NCBI GenBank assembly: GCA_031472005.1 | Contig: PZJY01000001.1 | Span: 1,984,001 to 2,048,000, forward strand | Source of the DNA: Tetracladium setigerum | Taxonomy: Eukaryota > Ascomycota > Leotiomycetes > Helotiales | Length of the DNA: 64,000 nt | Reading direction: 5' to 3' | In this document: positions 25,569 through 38,200 of the stretch, piece after piece | Layout of the letters: every line of letters starts with the position of its first letter | How positions within the stretch are numbered: the stretch's first letter is position 1 | The notes under the pieces: model-generated | Told to the model about the DNA's origin: nothing | The model's database searches: none | Seen by the model: the letters and a program-made list of their open reading frames with translations, nothing else | Program-made: the position numbers and the translations under genes

Positions 25569-28127
25569 ATGATGCTGTCACAGAAAACAGGACACAAGAT
25601 GCGCGCCGCCTCAAAGGAGAAGATGCCGGCGGAAGCAATCCCACTGCGAGATTGCGAAGTATATGCCGTCGAACATCCCATGATCATTCAAAATCTCGAC
25701 AAGGCATTGAAGACCTTTGGCACCAACCGTCCATTTCGCAGAGTAAGTTTGTCATTCGAGAAAGCATCCGAATCCCGTGATCCCTTCCTCGTTGTATGCA
25801 CAGAATGCTAATGGAAGGATTAGATCCTCGATTCTGGCGACCCGGAAGAATGTCTACCGCTCTACCTTCGCCCCAACGATCCGATGTGTGTTCCAATTCT
25901 CTCTCATAATGGAACGACCACAAATGTTCTCCTCCAAATCACCGTTCCCAAGCGGACGGGCAGAAAACGCAAGCGAGGATCTCAAGACCCATACCTGGAT
26001 CCAAGTATTGTCAATTCTGAGAATGGAGAAGAGTCAGTTATGGATTCCGGAGAGCAAGCTTTACCTATCCAAAGCGAAATAGTTTCGACTTTTGACGAGC
26101 AGAACGATACCTCCGCTCCGTCACCTGGCCCAGAGCATAATATCGCTTCCCACTCAAGAAAAGATGATCCGGCCCTGCTAAGGAGAATTATGCGAGACAA
26201 CGTTGGCAAGTATAAATTTGAACCAGTTGCCAGAATATCACATACCCATCGGTTTAGAGGTAGGTGCCATTAACATTATCTTATTTGATGCAGTACTGAC
26301 AAGCTCAGGAATGTCCGATTTCCAACAGTCAACAAGCAAAGGAAGTTTCATGTCGAAGATGAACGAGACGTTGCTTACAGGCAATGGTACGTACTACCAT
26401 CATCTAGATCTCCACATCTAATAAAATACAGTTTCTAAGTTACACGAATTCGCGTTTGATCCGTCGATGGGCCCTAAACCACTCGGCGAAGTCATGCCCC
26501 CTCCATCATTCACCACCCACACGGTTCCCTTCAACTGGGCATGGCAGCAAAATCCCAACATATTCGTCGAAAACGATGAGGAGACTGGCGCCCAGATCAT
26601 GGTCAATCATTCCGCCAACGCTCTTCATACCGCTAAATACCTTCCCCGCGACTCCATCCACGTACCTAAACGCGGCCCTCCCATTCTCCCAACTGAGAAG
26701 CCCATCCTTGCGCTCGTCAACGCCCTCAAGCAAGCATTTGACGAGCGACCACTCTGGACCCGTCGCGGCCTCATGAACCGAATCGGCCACTTCCCCTCCT
26801 TCTATCTCCTCCGTAACGCCATTCCCTACGTAGGCTACATGTTCAAGGGCGGTCCGTTTCGCGACTCCATCATCAAATACGGCATAGACCCACGGACCGA
26901 CCCCAAGTACCGCAAATACCAAGTCTTCTTCTTCAAACTCTTCGCCAAAGACTCCACCTCTGTTCTGGGCGATCCATGGGAGGAAATGCGTCCCTCACTC
27001 GCAAAGCACTACTACCCCAGCGGCGAAGCACCTCCCAATACCAAAGAAACCCATATCTTTGACGGCGTAAATCTCACACTCGACGGTAAGATCTGGCAGG
27101 TCTGCGATATCACCGATCCGCTCCTCCTATCCCTCATTGAGTCAGCTCCATATCCCAAAACATGTGACATCCACGCCGATGGCTGGTTCACCAACGGCCG
27201 TTTGGCCAAGATAAAAGCAATCATGAAAGTCAAACTCATTGCTATTCGAACCAACAAGACAGTCACCGATCAGGATTTTGCCACGGCGCTAGCGATGGAT
27301 GATCATTTCCCCGACAAGACCAACCGTAACATCCACGTTCCGACGCCGGATCTTCGGTTGACTGATGAAGAGCTTGCGGAGTTGGAGGCGAAGGGCATTG
27401 ATGTCAAGGGGATGGGTGTGGCAGCGTTGAGGAAGAGAACGAGTAAGGGATTTGCAAAGAGAGCGAGGAATATGGGGAAAGCCGGAGAGACAAGGGGAAA
27501 GTATAAGAGAGTGAAGAAGACCGAGGTGGGGAGTGTCGATGAACGATTGGGTTGGGTGAGCATCGTCCAGCGAAGAAGAGGGGACCGTACAAACCGCGAG
27601 GAAGTGTAGATGCACTTTTGAAGAAGGCGGAGAAGGAGAGAAGAAGATTGGTTGCCGAGAAGCACAAGATGGATAATGGAGTAGAGGAGGCGAGAAGACC
27701 ATCGGTTGACGGCGGCGATTTGAGAGATCACTATAGTAGTCCTGAAGATGACGAGGAGGACGAAGAGGAAGATGAAACTCCCGGTCGTCAAGCCAGAAAT
27801 GGAGAAAGAGAAGGCGACGAAGTGGATTCCGAAGACCAAGACAGCGAAAGCGAAGAAAGCGATTCAAGCGATGGTGACTCTGATGAAGGCGAGGAATACA
27901 AACAGTCACAAACAAAGTCGCAGTCACAGGCACCGTCACATGCACAGTCAAAACTACAAGCCATTCGAGAAGAATCCGAAAATGAAGGAACTGCATTTGA
28001 GAAGCAGCCCGAAATTGAAGAAGATGAAATTTTTGACACAGACGTCACGGATGAAGCAGATTTCTCGACAATCAGAGCAGCTGCTGTACCGCTACCTCCG
28101 TCAATGGGATTCAAACCATCTACATAG
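25569..28127 (+). CDS. TFC1: TFIIIC subunit Tfc1 (GTF3C5-like)
   Basis: Subunit of the tau-A arm of TFIIIC that binds the A box of tRNA genes and recruits TFIIIB for RNA polymerase III. Exons: 25569-25742, 25824-26259, 26309-26386 and 26432-28127; introns 81, 49 and 45 nt. Family segments are VEHPMIIQNLDKALKTFG, the link FRGMSDFQQST across intron 2, VPFNWAWQQNP, WTRRGLMNRIGHFPSFYLLR and YVGYMFKGGPFRDSIIKYG. WQVCDITDPLLLSLIESAP and a DGWF segment follow. The last ~190 residues are acidic (EDDEEDEEEDE, SEDQDSESEESDSSDGDSDE), as usual for this subunit. One G is missing at 27554-27556. Adding it joins DERLGW to EHRPAKKRGPYKPRG and gives 794 residues from the first ATG. Later ATGs (codons 11 and 19) are possible starts. 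Confidence 0.92.
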
Positions 28128-28533
28128 AGCATAAACAGGAGAAGAAGCAAGCATGTAGTTGTAACAATAACATCTAAGTGTATTATAATCAAAAGATATG
28201 GAATCCGAAACTCAGTGTTGTGAGGTTGATACATCCGCACACATCACGGCTACCTAATTTAAATTTTGTCACTGATCTTTTTCTTTCGAGTCTCTCTGTG
28301 TGTGAGGTTCGTAAAATTCTGTTCCTAGTCCTTCTCTACGGACAAAATATAAGGAAACGAGTTTTACCGTTCGTGACCGCACAACTAAAACACCAAAGAA
28401 TACCTGCTAAACACGCTTGTTGGGAGAGAGCAAAGACATACATGTAAAACACACGAAAATGAGAAGTAACAAATGAACAAAATATATAGCACTGGGTATA
28501 ATAGAATACGATCCCTCTCTTCTCTCTTTCCGT

Positions 28534-28564
<31 letters not shown>

Positions 28565-28971
28565 GCCACCCAAATTTTCTACAAATGAAACAAGCCAAGT
28601 CATAAGCAGCGCGCCGAGAGTCCTTATAAGATCCATCTCTATCATCGCTTGTTGTCCCACCCCTCCCATATCTAACCAAGTGGCATTCATTCACTGTCCC
28701 AGAACTCCTAAATTCAAAGATGAGCCGAGGCTCATGCATCTCCGATATCTTTCTTTCTGGAGTATAGCAATTTCCCATGTCCTTTCCTTCCTTCTTTCCA
28801 TCCTTCTTCTCGAGGAGCCCTTCCATAATTTGCTTCGCAATTTTCGCCTACCCCTCGCAAACGCTACCCGCTGCTGTCGATTTTGAATAAATATCAATGA
28901 TCTTCTGCTGCAAAATCTCTGTCCTCCTTTCGCACATAAGTGCCCGAATCGACCGAGGATTGTAAGGATTT
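28128..28971. other. Intergenic, convergent 3' ends of TFC1 and the RBR gene
   Basis: 840 bases containing a CT dinucleotide repeat (listed separately). Frames on both strands through the repeat are artefacts of low complexity. No gene seen. Confidence 0.55.
28541..28564. repeat. (CT)12 microsatellite
   Basis: Perfect CT repeat, preceded by imperfect TCTCTT units from about 28510. It lies in the 3' flank between two converging genes. Confidence 0.95.
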
Positions 28972-30508
28972 CTAGTAGTCTTGACGACCCCATGGCTTCC
29001 AGCATTTATGGCCGTAAAACCAATTTCGTTTGCAGCGCCAGCAGAACTCGTGGGTACATTTTAGACCTAAATGGATACGCAATCAGCTGACTGTTCTTCA
29101 AACTCCCTTGCCCCTCCCCCCCCCCCCCCCAAAAAAAATCAAAAAAATCCAAAAGCTGCTCTCTAGTATTGCCGGGAGTGTCGTAAATGAAGAAATCAAA
29201 GGTTACTCACAAGTCATATGTTTGCACCCATCAATCTTGAAAATCATCGCACCACATCCCTTCCCAGGACAAGGCTTACAGACGCGTCTGATATCTCTCG
29301 TGGAAGCCCTATATTCCCTTGATCTCTCCTTCACGCCTAACACCAATTCTTTTCCATCATTACCCTTGGCGCCTTTCACCTCTCTGGAAGAGAAAAAGAG
29401 GAGGCTCTTCAAGGATCCTATAGCAGAGGGATGGAGTAGCCGGTCGTATTGGGAACAGTGGAGACCGGTGTGCCAGGGAACACGATGGTTGAAACAGGTT
29501 ACTGCAGCGCAGGAATTGCATGTTACAGCTGGACAGAGGCTGGATGGGGAGGAGCCGTCGGCGGCGGTGTGAAGTTGGCCTGAGGGACACGACGTACACC
29601 ATACCTACGCGGAAGAAGTGTTTAGTATGAAGCTAGGACTTAAGAGGGAAGATGACTTACAAAATTGTCGATTTTGGAGAGAGCGGAACGGGTGGTTAAG
29701 TGGTCATAACTATGGATTTGTTAGTTCTGTTGTTTGTCTGAGTTACGTGAGATATTTTGAGGGAAGAACGCACTGTTTAAAAGTAACAGGATCAGCAAAC
29801 TTCTTCACCTCCTCATACGAAAGTTTCTGATAGCATTGTGGGCACGTGATGTTGTCCCACATTTTCGTGGTGTGATCGCTTGCGATGCTGAATTCCAAAC
29901 AGCGTAGACAGGTTAACGAAGGATGGTAGCAATGCTCTGTGACCTTGCCGATGGGGAACTTGCTCTCTCGACGCAGTGACATGCATACCATGCACTGCTG
30001 GCGGGGTTCGGTTGCGGACTCATGTGAAAGGACAATGCTGAGGTCGGTGTTCGTCACAGAGGACGAGACACTTGACATTGAGGATCTGTTGGGAAGTTGG
30101 TTAGTGAGGCTGTCGGAAGAGTCACGAGACAACCTACCGTGGTGAATCTGGTAATGGTATGTTTGTAGGTTGACTATTTGCTCGGAGCGGGTTTAGCGAT
30201 ATTGTGACGGCAGTCAACATTGCTGCATTTGGAAGTGGTGGAGGAGTTGGTATCAAGACTATTCGGGGACGCGTAGAAATAGCTCGCAGCCCATGGAAGT
30301 CACCAACGGTGTATGCGATCTCCTCGCCGTTTGCCTTTGGGGGTTCCAGTAAGAGTTCTGATACGCCAAGGGGGGAGCCGAAATCACTAACATCGAGAGC
30401 GACTTGGTATTCAGCACCATGGTTTGTCTCCATTCCGTTGAGATTCCGGTTTGGTCGGTAATCAAGCCTGAAGAGAATGTTGTAGTAGTTCCGAGCAAGC
30501 TGAGCCAT
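28972..30508 (-). CDS. RBR (RING-IBR-RING) E3 ligase-like protein
   Basis: Probable ubiquitin ligase of the RING-between-RING class, which forms a thioester on RING2. Exons: 30138-30508, 29774-30085, 29661-29709, 29604... in order 29211-29604, then 28972-29066. Introns are 52, 64, 56 and 144 nt; 406 residues with every phase fitting. Residues 1-150 are a domain I do not recognise. RING1 follows (CMVCMSL, HCYHPSLTCLRCLE, ITCPQCYQKLSY). A Cys/His IBR-like region is next (FVWCTSCPSGQLH, CNSCAAVTCFNHRVPWH). RING2 is CPGKGCGAMIFKIDGCKHMTC joined across intron 4 to LKCTHEFCWRCKRNWFYGHK. The Cys in GCKHM aligns with the catalytic Cys of this class. Intron 4 contains a 15-C run. No frame break. Confidence 0.88.
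29116..29138. repeat. Homopolymer C15 followed by A8
   Basis: Fifteen C and then eight A on the plus strand, within the last intron of the RBR gene (G/T-rich on the transcribed strand). Its length is unlikely to be exact in any assembly. Confidence 0.9.
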
Positions 30509-32241
30509 GTTGGCGGCTTTTAGTACAAGCGAGCAGAATGCTAGGCAACGACCGTAATAACAACAACAACAACAACAAAGACGAGGGATATTTTCAAGTT
30601 TTTCACAGAGTGCGAAGACGAAGTTGAACTTGCAAAAGGCTGTCACAAGGGGCCAAGCTGCATTATATGCAGCCTGATGGAGGTGCAAGTCTGCAGTCCT
30701 CCCCACTAGTACCACTTGCCGTTCAAGCCACGACCGCTGTGAGACAGGCTGCGTTGCCAAGGCTCGGTCAGATGCTGGCTTCTCCCGTGTCGATCGGGCA
30801 GACGAACAGGACAGACAGGGAGAATAGCAGGGCAAATGCGGACAAGAATGAGACAAATGTGTAGGGATCGAGTAAGTCGAAGCCGGCTAGAGATGATAAG
30901 AAAAGAATGAGTTTGTGTGTGTGAGTGGGTGTGGTTGTGGTTGAAAATCAAGTATACAATAATGTACAGGAGATAAGGAAGAATAAATCACATGGGGTAG
31001 GCTGGCGGCAGGTTCCTCACCTCTCCTGGCGTTCTGCCTGGAGAGCTGCCACCACCAATTGCACGCAACGTCTGCCTTGCAGAAAGGCAATGTAAGCCAA
31101 TGGCGTTCCCTACTGAGGGATATGTGATCGAAGGGGTTGGGGCTGAAAAGCTCGGGGAGGAGTACATGTAGGACTGACTCCCTCCCTAGCTTAACCAGGA
31201 CTCGATTCGCATAATATTGAGGAACCAGAGAAGGAATGATGACGGAAGGAATAGAAGGAATGAAAGGAATTGGGTGCCAGCTCTGCATCCGACTAGTTTT
31301 GCGCGCGCGAGAGAGATAGATAGAGACAAAGATCTCTTCTTTTCCCCACCGACGGACAGAAGGTCATAACACCTTGAGTTCTGTACGCGTACATGATGGC
31401 GATGCGCCTATTGAAATGTGTTCAGGAGTAGGTTGATGGCCAGGTTTGACTCTCCAAAGCTAGATTTCCTGACTGGTGGAGGCGCACGGATATGGCGGGG
31501 TTGCTGAAGCGAACACAGCAAAGAGAAAGGCGACTCAGGGGAGATGCTGAATGTTCCAAGCCATTGCGGAAATGTGACGGTGTTAAGATGATGGAGATAT
31601 CTCAATAATCACGAAAGAGCGTGATGTTGTTGTTGCATTCATTCAGACTCAAGGATGTGTGGAGGAGGAAGAGGGAAAGTTGCGACGAATTGGATGCCAT
31701 TCATTGGCATATAGAATTACATAAGCACAATGCCAAGATACACGTGATTTCAAGCTGTCAGGGTCAAAAGTGATCCCCCCGATGAGAGAGTGTCGAAGCA
31801 ACAACCGCGTCGTCTTCCAAAAAGATTCTTGAAGCGACAGCCTCATCCTCAACTCTCCCTCCAACACCACATACCACCAACGACCTTTCACTCATCTCGA
31901 CCCCACCCCCTCTGGCCCTTCTGCGCCATACGGTCCCTTCACTTACGGCTGCAAATCTCATTTAATTTACGATAATTCTTCTCTTCGACATCGACCGCGA
32001 CAGCCTTCTCCAGGTACTACCTACGCTACCCGAACCCTACCATTTCAATAATCGCCGCCAACCTTCAATCTTCAATCTGCAGACTTCTTCCTCCCACACT
32101 GCACCCCACAATATCCTAGGACCCCATTGATCCTACGCATAACGAATTACATCTGCGATTGCATACATTATATTTTGAGGAGGAGACACGTCGAATGAAG
32201 CTCGGTTCGTGAAGGCTTGCGCCAGTGCGACGGTCGCAGCC
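30509..32241. other. Divergent promoter region of the RBR and TRA1 genes
   Basis: 1.7 kb with no supported gene. 30905-30940 has a GTGTGT/GTGGTTG tract. A CAACAA triplet run lies just inside the leader side of the RBR gene, near 30560. 31790-32110 is C-rich and T-rich, as expected for the TRA1 leader. Confidence 0.5.
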
Positions 32242-35200
32242 ATGTCTACACTCTCGATGATCGATTCGGTCGCTCTGCGCTTGAGCTCCCCAGACTCTGG
32301 TATGTGCAGCGACCCAGCTCCTGGACTTGCGGGACTTATGCAAATTGATCCGCCATTTCCACTGCGAATACTGGCTGACTGGAAGCTCTACAGATATTAA
32401 AGCCAAGGTGGAGGCTTCAACTCAGTTGCGCGACAACCTCGAACATTATGTCTCGGGGCAGATGTATCCTGTGTTCTTGAAGAAGTTGATACCCATATTT
32501 GTTAATTGTCTCAAGGGACCTCCAGTATTCATTAGCACATCGCCAGAACAGGTAGATATTCGTAGCATTGTGGGATATGAATAGATCGCGAAGACTGATT
32601 GTGGATTAGAAACTACGGAACTGTGTGCTCGAGATCCTGCACCGACTTCCAACCACCCCCCTGAACCATTTGAGCCATACGCAGAGGAGATTGTGGACCT
32701 ATTAATGAGTCTGGTACGATGCGACAACGAGGAAAATGCTTCGATTTGTGTCAAGACAATCATGGACATTATGCGACACCAAACCAAGGCTTTGCAGGAA
32801 AAAGTACAACCTTTCCTGAGCCTTATCCAGGAACTCTTCGATCAGATGGAGTCGGTGGTACGAGATCAGCTAGATAATCCCGTCCCATCTACGCCTGGGG
32901 GTAGTCAAGCATACCAAAATTCTCCCCGTCTTGGTTCGCCTGTCGCGTCCAACACTGAATTAGGTGCAGATCCACAGCAGCAAACTCGACCCCTATTAAA
33001 GGGTATGCAGTCCTTCAAGGTGCTGGCGGAATGTCCTATCATTGTTGTCTCGATATTCCAGGTTTACCGAACAACAGTTGCCCACAATGTTAAGCTCTTC
33101 ATTCCTCTGATTAAAAGCGTCTTACTTCTGCAAGCGAAGCCCCAAGAGCAAGCCCATCTTGATGCAAAAGCCAAGGGAGCCATATTTACTGGAGTCAGCC
33201 CAAATATCCGAAACCGAGCTGCGTTCGGAGAATTCATTACTGCCCAAGTCAAGACAATGAGTTTTCTGGCATACCTCCTCCGAGTCTATTCACAACAACT
33301 CACGGACTTTCTCCCTACACTGCCAATCATCGTTGTGAGATTACTGAAAGACTGCCCACGTGAGAAGTCTGGAGCGAGAAAGGAACTCCTGGTCGCCATT
33401 CGTCATATCATCAATTTCAATTTCAGGAAGATTTTCTTGACCACCATTGACGAATTGCTCGATGAGAGGACATTAATCGGCGATGGACTGACAGTTTATG
33501 AGAATATGCGACCCCTGGCCTATAGCATGCTTGCAGATTTGATTCATCATGTTCGAGATGCTCTGACCCCAAGTCAAATTCGGAAGACGGTTGAGGTTTA
33601 CACCAAGAATCTGCAGGACAGCTTCCCTGGTACAAGTTTCCAAACGATGAGTGCCAAGTTGCTGCTGAACATGGCGGAATGCATCTCGAAGATGGAAAAC
33701 AAAGCTGATGCGCGACACTATCTCATCATGATTCTCAACGCCATTGGAGATAAGTTTGCAGCAATGAACCGCCAATACCCTAATGCGGTGAAGTTGTCGA
33801 AGCTATATGCCCAGCAAACCAGCGATTCTTCACCAGACAATTACCTCGCTGACAAGGAGTCGCCTCCGGATTGGGATGAGATAGATATTTTTACCGCAAT
33901 GCCTATCAAGACCTCGAACCCGCGAGACAGAGGAGCGGACCCTGTTGTGGATAACAAATTCTTGTTCAAGAATCTCATGAATGGCCTCAAAAACACATTC
34001 TATCAACTGAAAGCCTGTAACGTGGGCCCTGTCATTGATCCTAATAACGCCCCGGGCCACTGGCAAGAAGTTTCCTATGGATTCTCTGCCGAAGAAGTTC
34101 AAGTCATTATCAAGCTCTTCCGTGAGGGTGCTTATGTCTTCCGATACTACGAAATCGAGAAACCTGCGGCTGAATCTCAGTATACTTCTCCTGTTGAGTT
34201 CATGGCAAATCACTATATGATATCAAGCAGCAAGGAAGAAAAAGATCTTCTTGAGACTTTTGCGACTGTGTTCCACTGCATCGATCCAGCCACTTTCCAT
34301 GAAGTCTTCCACGAAGAAATCCCCAAACTTTACGACATGATCTTCGAACACACTGCCTTGCTTCATGTCCCGCAGTTCTTCCTCGCCAGTGAAGCAACCT
34401 CCCCCAGTTTTGCTGGCATGTTACTGCGATTCCTCATGGACAGAATAGATCAAGTCGGCACTGCAGATGTTAAGAAATCTTCCATCTTACTCCGACTATT
34501 CAAACTTGCCTTCATGGCAGTGACTCTCTTCTCGAATCAAAATGAGCAGGTTCTCCTACCGCATGTTCTCGATATTGTCACAAAGTCGATTGAGTTATCA
34601 ACAACTGCCGAGGAGCCGATGAACTACTTTTTGCTTTTGAGATCACTGTTCCGAAGCATTGGTGGCGGCAAATTCGAGCATCTTTACAAACAAATTCTTC
34701 CATTGCTGGAAATGCTTTTGGAAGTGTTGAACAATCTTCTTCTGGCCGCACGCAAGCCCGCCGATCGAGATCTTTACGTCGAACTGTGCCTCACAGTTCC
34801 CGCAAGACTGAGTAATCTCCTTCCTCATCTCAGCTATTTAATGAGACCGCTTGTTGTTGCTCTTCGGGCTGGGTCCGACTTGGTGGGTCAAGGTCTCCGA
34901 ACTCTAGAGTTGTGTGTGGACAATCTCACTGCAGATTACTTGGACCCGATTATGGCCCCTGTCATTGACGAATTGATGACCGCCTTGTTTGACCATCTCC
35001 GTCCCACGCCATACAGTCACTTCCACGCTCACACAACAATGCGAATACTTGGGAAACTTGGTGGCCGCAACAGGAAGTTCATGACTGGAGCACCCAGCCT
35101 CACCTTCCAGCAATATTCCGACGATGTGACGAGCTTTGACTTGAAACTTATCGGTTCAAAGAAAGACCGGGCATTTCCATCTGAGATTGGCATTGAGCTC

Positions 35201-38200
35201 GCCATCGGTAAATTAATGGAAGTTCCAAAAGGCGCTGCCGCAAAGAAGTCGGACGGATACTACAAGAAGCAAGCTTTACATCTCATCAAAACTCAGTTGA
35301 AGCTGCGACTTGGCTTTGACCACGTTCCAGAGGACTTTGGGCGCTTGATTCGATTACAAGCCCAGGATTTCCTCGCTCGAAAATGTGATGCAGACTTCTC
35401 CATTCTTGAGACCTCGGAGCGTGAACGGTCTGTTGTGAAAAAGGATGGGCAGGATTTGTTACTGAAGAGGCTGATCAAGGCACTTATTTTTGCGATTTCA
35501 CTACCAGAATTCTCGACGGAAGCAACTGCCCTGTTGATCAATGTTTGTCGACATCTTACGATCGTCGAGGTTGGAAAGTCTCTGGTGGAAATGAAACAGA
35601 AAACCATGCCATTCGACGTCAAGGCTGGAGAGGGTCCACTGTGCATCGATACCCGTGTTCTTGCCGATGCCATTGTAGAATCACTCTCTTCCGATATGCC
35701 TGCTGTTCGGGATGGTGCGGAAACTGCGCTTCAAGAGGTTTTCGACACAACAAAAACTATCTTTGGCTCAGAGAAGGATGTTCACAAGCTCAAATTCTTC
35801 CAAGACCTCAGTCTAATCTTCATGCATGGCTGCTATGAAGAGGAATGGTTCTCCAAGGCTGGTGGCAGTCTGGGAATCAACCTCTTAATCACCAAAATCC
35901 CCATGGGCGAGACATGGGTTCAAGAAAAGCTATTGGACTTTTCTAAGGCACTCCTATACGTCGTAAAAGACATGCCATCGGATCTTCCAGCCAAGACACG
36001 CCGTGGAGCACAAGATACCTTCGAAATTCTACTCAACCGATGCATGAAGAATTTATCGAGAGACGATCTCCAGCCACCTCCAGCCCCGCAGCCTGGTCAA
36101 CCACCCACTCGTCCATCTGAGCTCATTCGGTTGTGTAGCCTTTTAAACTCAGAGCTTGCACACATGAACCCGCATGTCCGTGTAGCCGCAAAACGTGCAC
36201 TCGAGATCATCTCAAAGTCAATCGGAGTGGAGGTCTGGGAACTTTTGGAACCTACAAAAGACCGTTGCCTTCAACCCATCTATGCGAAGCCATTGCGAGC
36301 TTTGCCTTTTGGAGTACAAATTGGCTTCATCGATGCCATCACATATTACATGTCCCTCAAGCCAAACTTTGTCCCCTTCGAGGACCACTTGAACAGGCTG
36401 TTGATGGAGTCTCTCGCACTTGCCGACGCTCCAGACGAGTCCTTAGCTGGCAAACCTGCCGAGCAACGTACACACGAGTCAATTATCAATCTCAGAGTCG
36501 CATGCATCAAGATTTTAACGACGGCAATGGGCTTCGACGACTTCCACAAGGGACCGGCAAATGCAACTCGGACCAAAATTGTGTCCGTTTTCTTCAAATG
36601 CTTGTATTCGGAATCGAAACAGACAATCGAGGCAGCAAATGACGCACTCAAGGCAGTGCTGTCGCACACGACGAAGTTGCCAAAAGACCTTCTCCAAAAT
36701 GGCCTCCGTCCTGTGTTGGCCAATCTGCAGGATCCTCGAAGACTGAGTACACATGGCCTTGACGGCCTTGCAAGGCTTTTGCAACTCCTGACAACATACT
36801 TCAAGGTCGAGATTGGTGCTCGATTACTTGATCACATCAAAGTGTTGGCTGATATTAACGTTCTCCAGCGGATATCCTTCACACTGATTGAGCAAAATGA
36901 ACAAATGAAGATCATCGCCGCTGTTTTCAATATCTTCCATCTGTTGCCACCAGCTGCTGAGCAATTCAAGGAGCGACTCATCGATACCGTTCTCGATCTC
37001 GAAGACAAACTCCGCCGAACCCAAAACAGTCCATTCCGACCGCCTCTATACAAGTACTTGAATCGGTATCCAAAAGAAGTTTGGATGCTTCTACTTGGAA
37101 AGATTGAAGATCCGAAGTACGGACGATTCTTAGCACAGGTTCTCCAGGATCCAGAGAGTGAGCCATTACGAAGTGTGGTTGTCGAAAATGTGGAGTCCTT
37201 GATAAAGAATTGTGGAGACATGGGTGCCGAGAACAAGGAAACTCGCTACGCCGCTGTGATCAACGCAATCAACATAATGTATTCCATCTGCGAATTTGAA
37301 GAGACCAGAACCTGGATGGAGAAGAAAGAGAACTTAACTTGGTTCAAGGCCGTTGGAAAGAACTTGGAACGACATCTTCGCACAAACAATCTGCCACAGA
37401 ATCTTCGACTTGCGGCGGAGCAATCCGGCGAGCAACTGATGGTCATCTTCACCAAATTCCTGGAGCATCACCCCAAGGACCTGGATTCATTGTTCAGTCT
37501 CATTGAGTCCGTTACTGCCGAGAACTTCAAGGCAGGCCAAGCACTTTTCGACCATATTTACAAGCGAATTATTCAAAGTGATTCGGTGGAGTATTGGAAA
37601 ATGGTGATCATGCGAAGTCTGGAGATTTACGCTGGGAAGTCTGCCACCCAAAAAACCAAGACCTTCTTGCTTCACAATCTGGTGAACCCAATCATTGCAA
37701 TGGATGTTATGCGAACTTCAAACCAGCGAACGCCCAGCAAAGGTCGATTGATGGATAAGTCTGTGATCGAGTCCATTCATACCAAGATCTGGAAGGTCAG
37801 TTTGGGAGATCCAAGCGAGGATTTGACCCAACCAGGTATTGATCATACACGCATGGAGGTTCTCCAACTCACAGCTATGCTTGTGAAATATCACCATTCA
37901 ATTCTTCAAGATGCCAGAAAGGACATCATCAAATTCGGCTGGACTTACATCCGACTTGAAGATGTGATCAACAAACACGCTGCTTATGTTGTTATTGGGT
38001 ACTTCATTGCACACTATGAGACACCAGCCAAGATCGTTCAGCAAGTCTACTTTTCCCTGTTGAAGACGAATCAAAATGAAGGAAGAACCTTGGTTACCCA
38101 GGCCCTGGAGCTTATTGCACCAGTTCTGCCAAAACGTTGCAACGTCTCACCAGGGGACCGAAACCCAGTGTGGGCTGTAGCTCCTCGCCGCATTCTTTCA

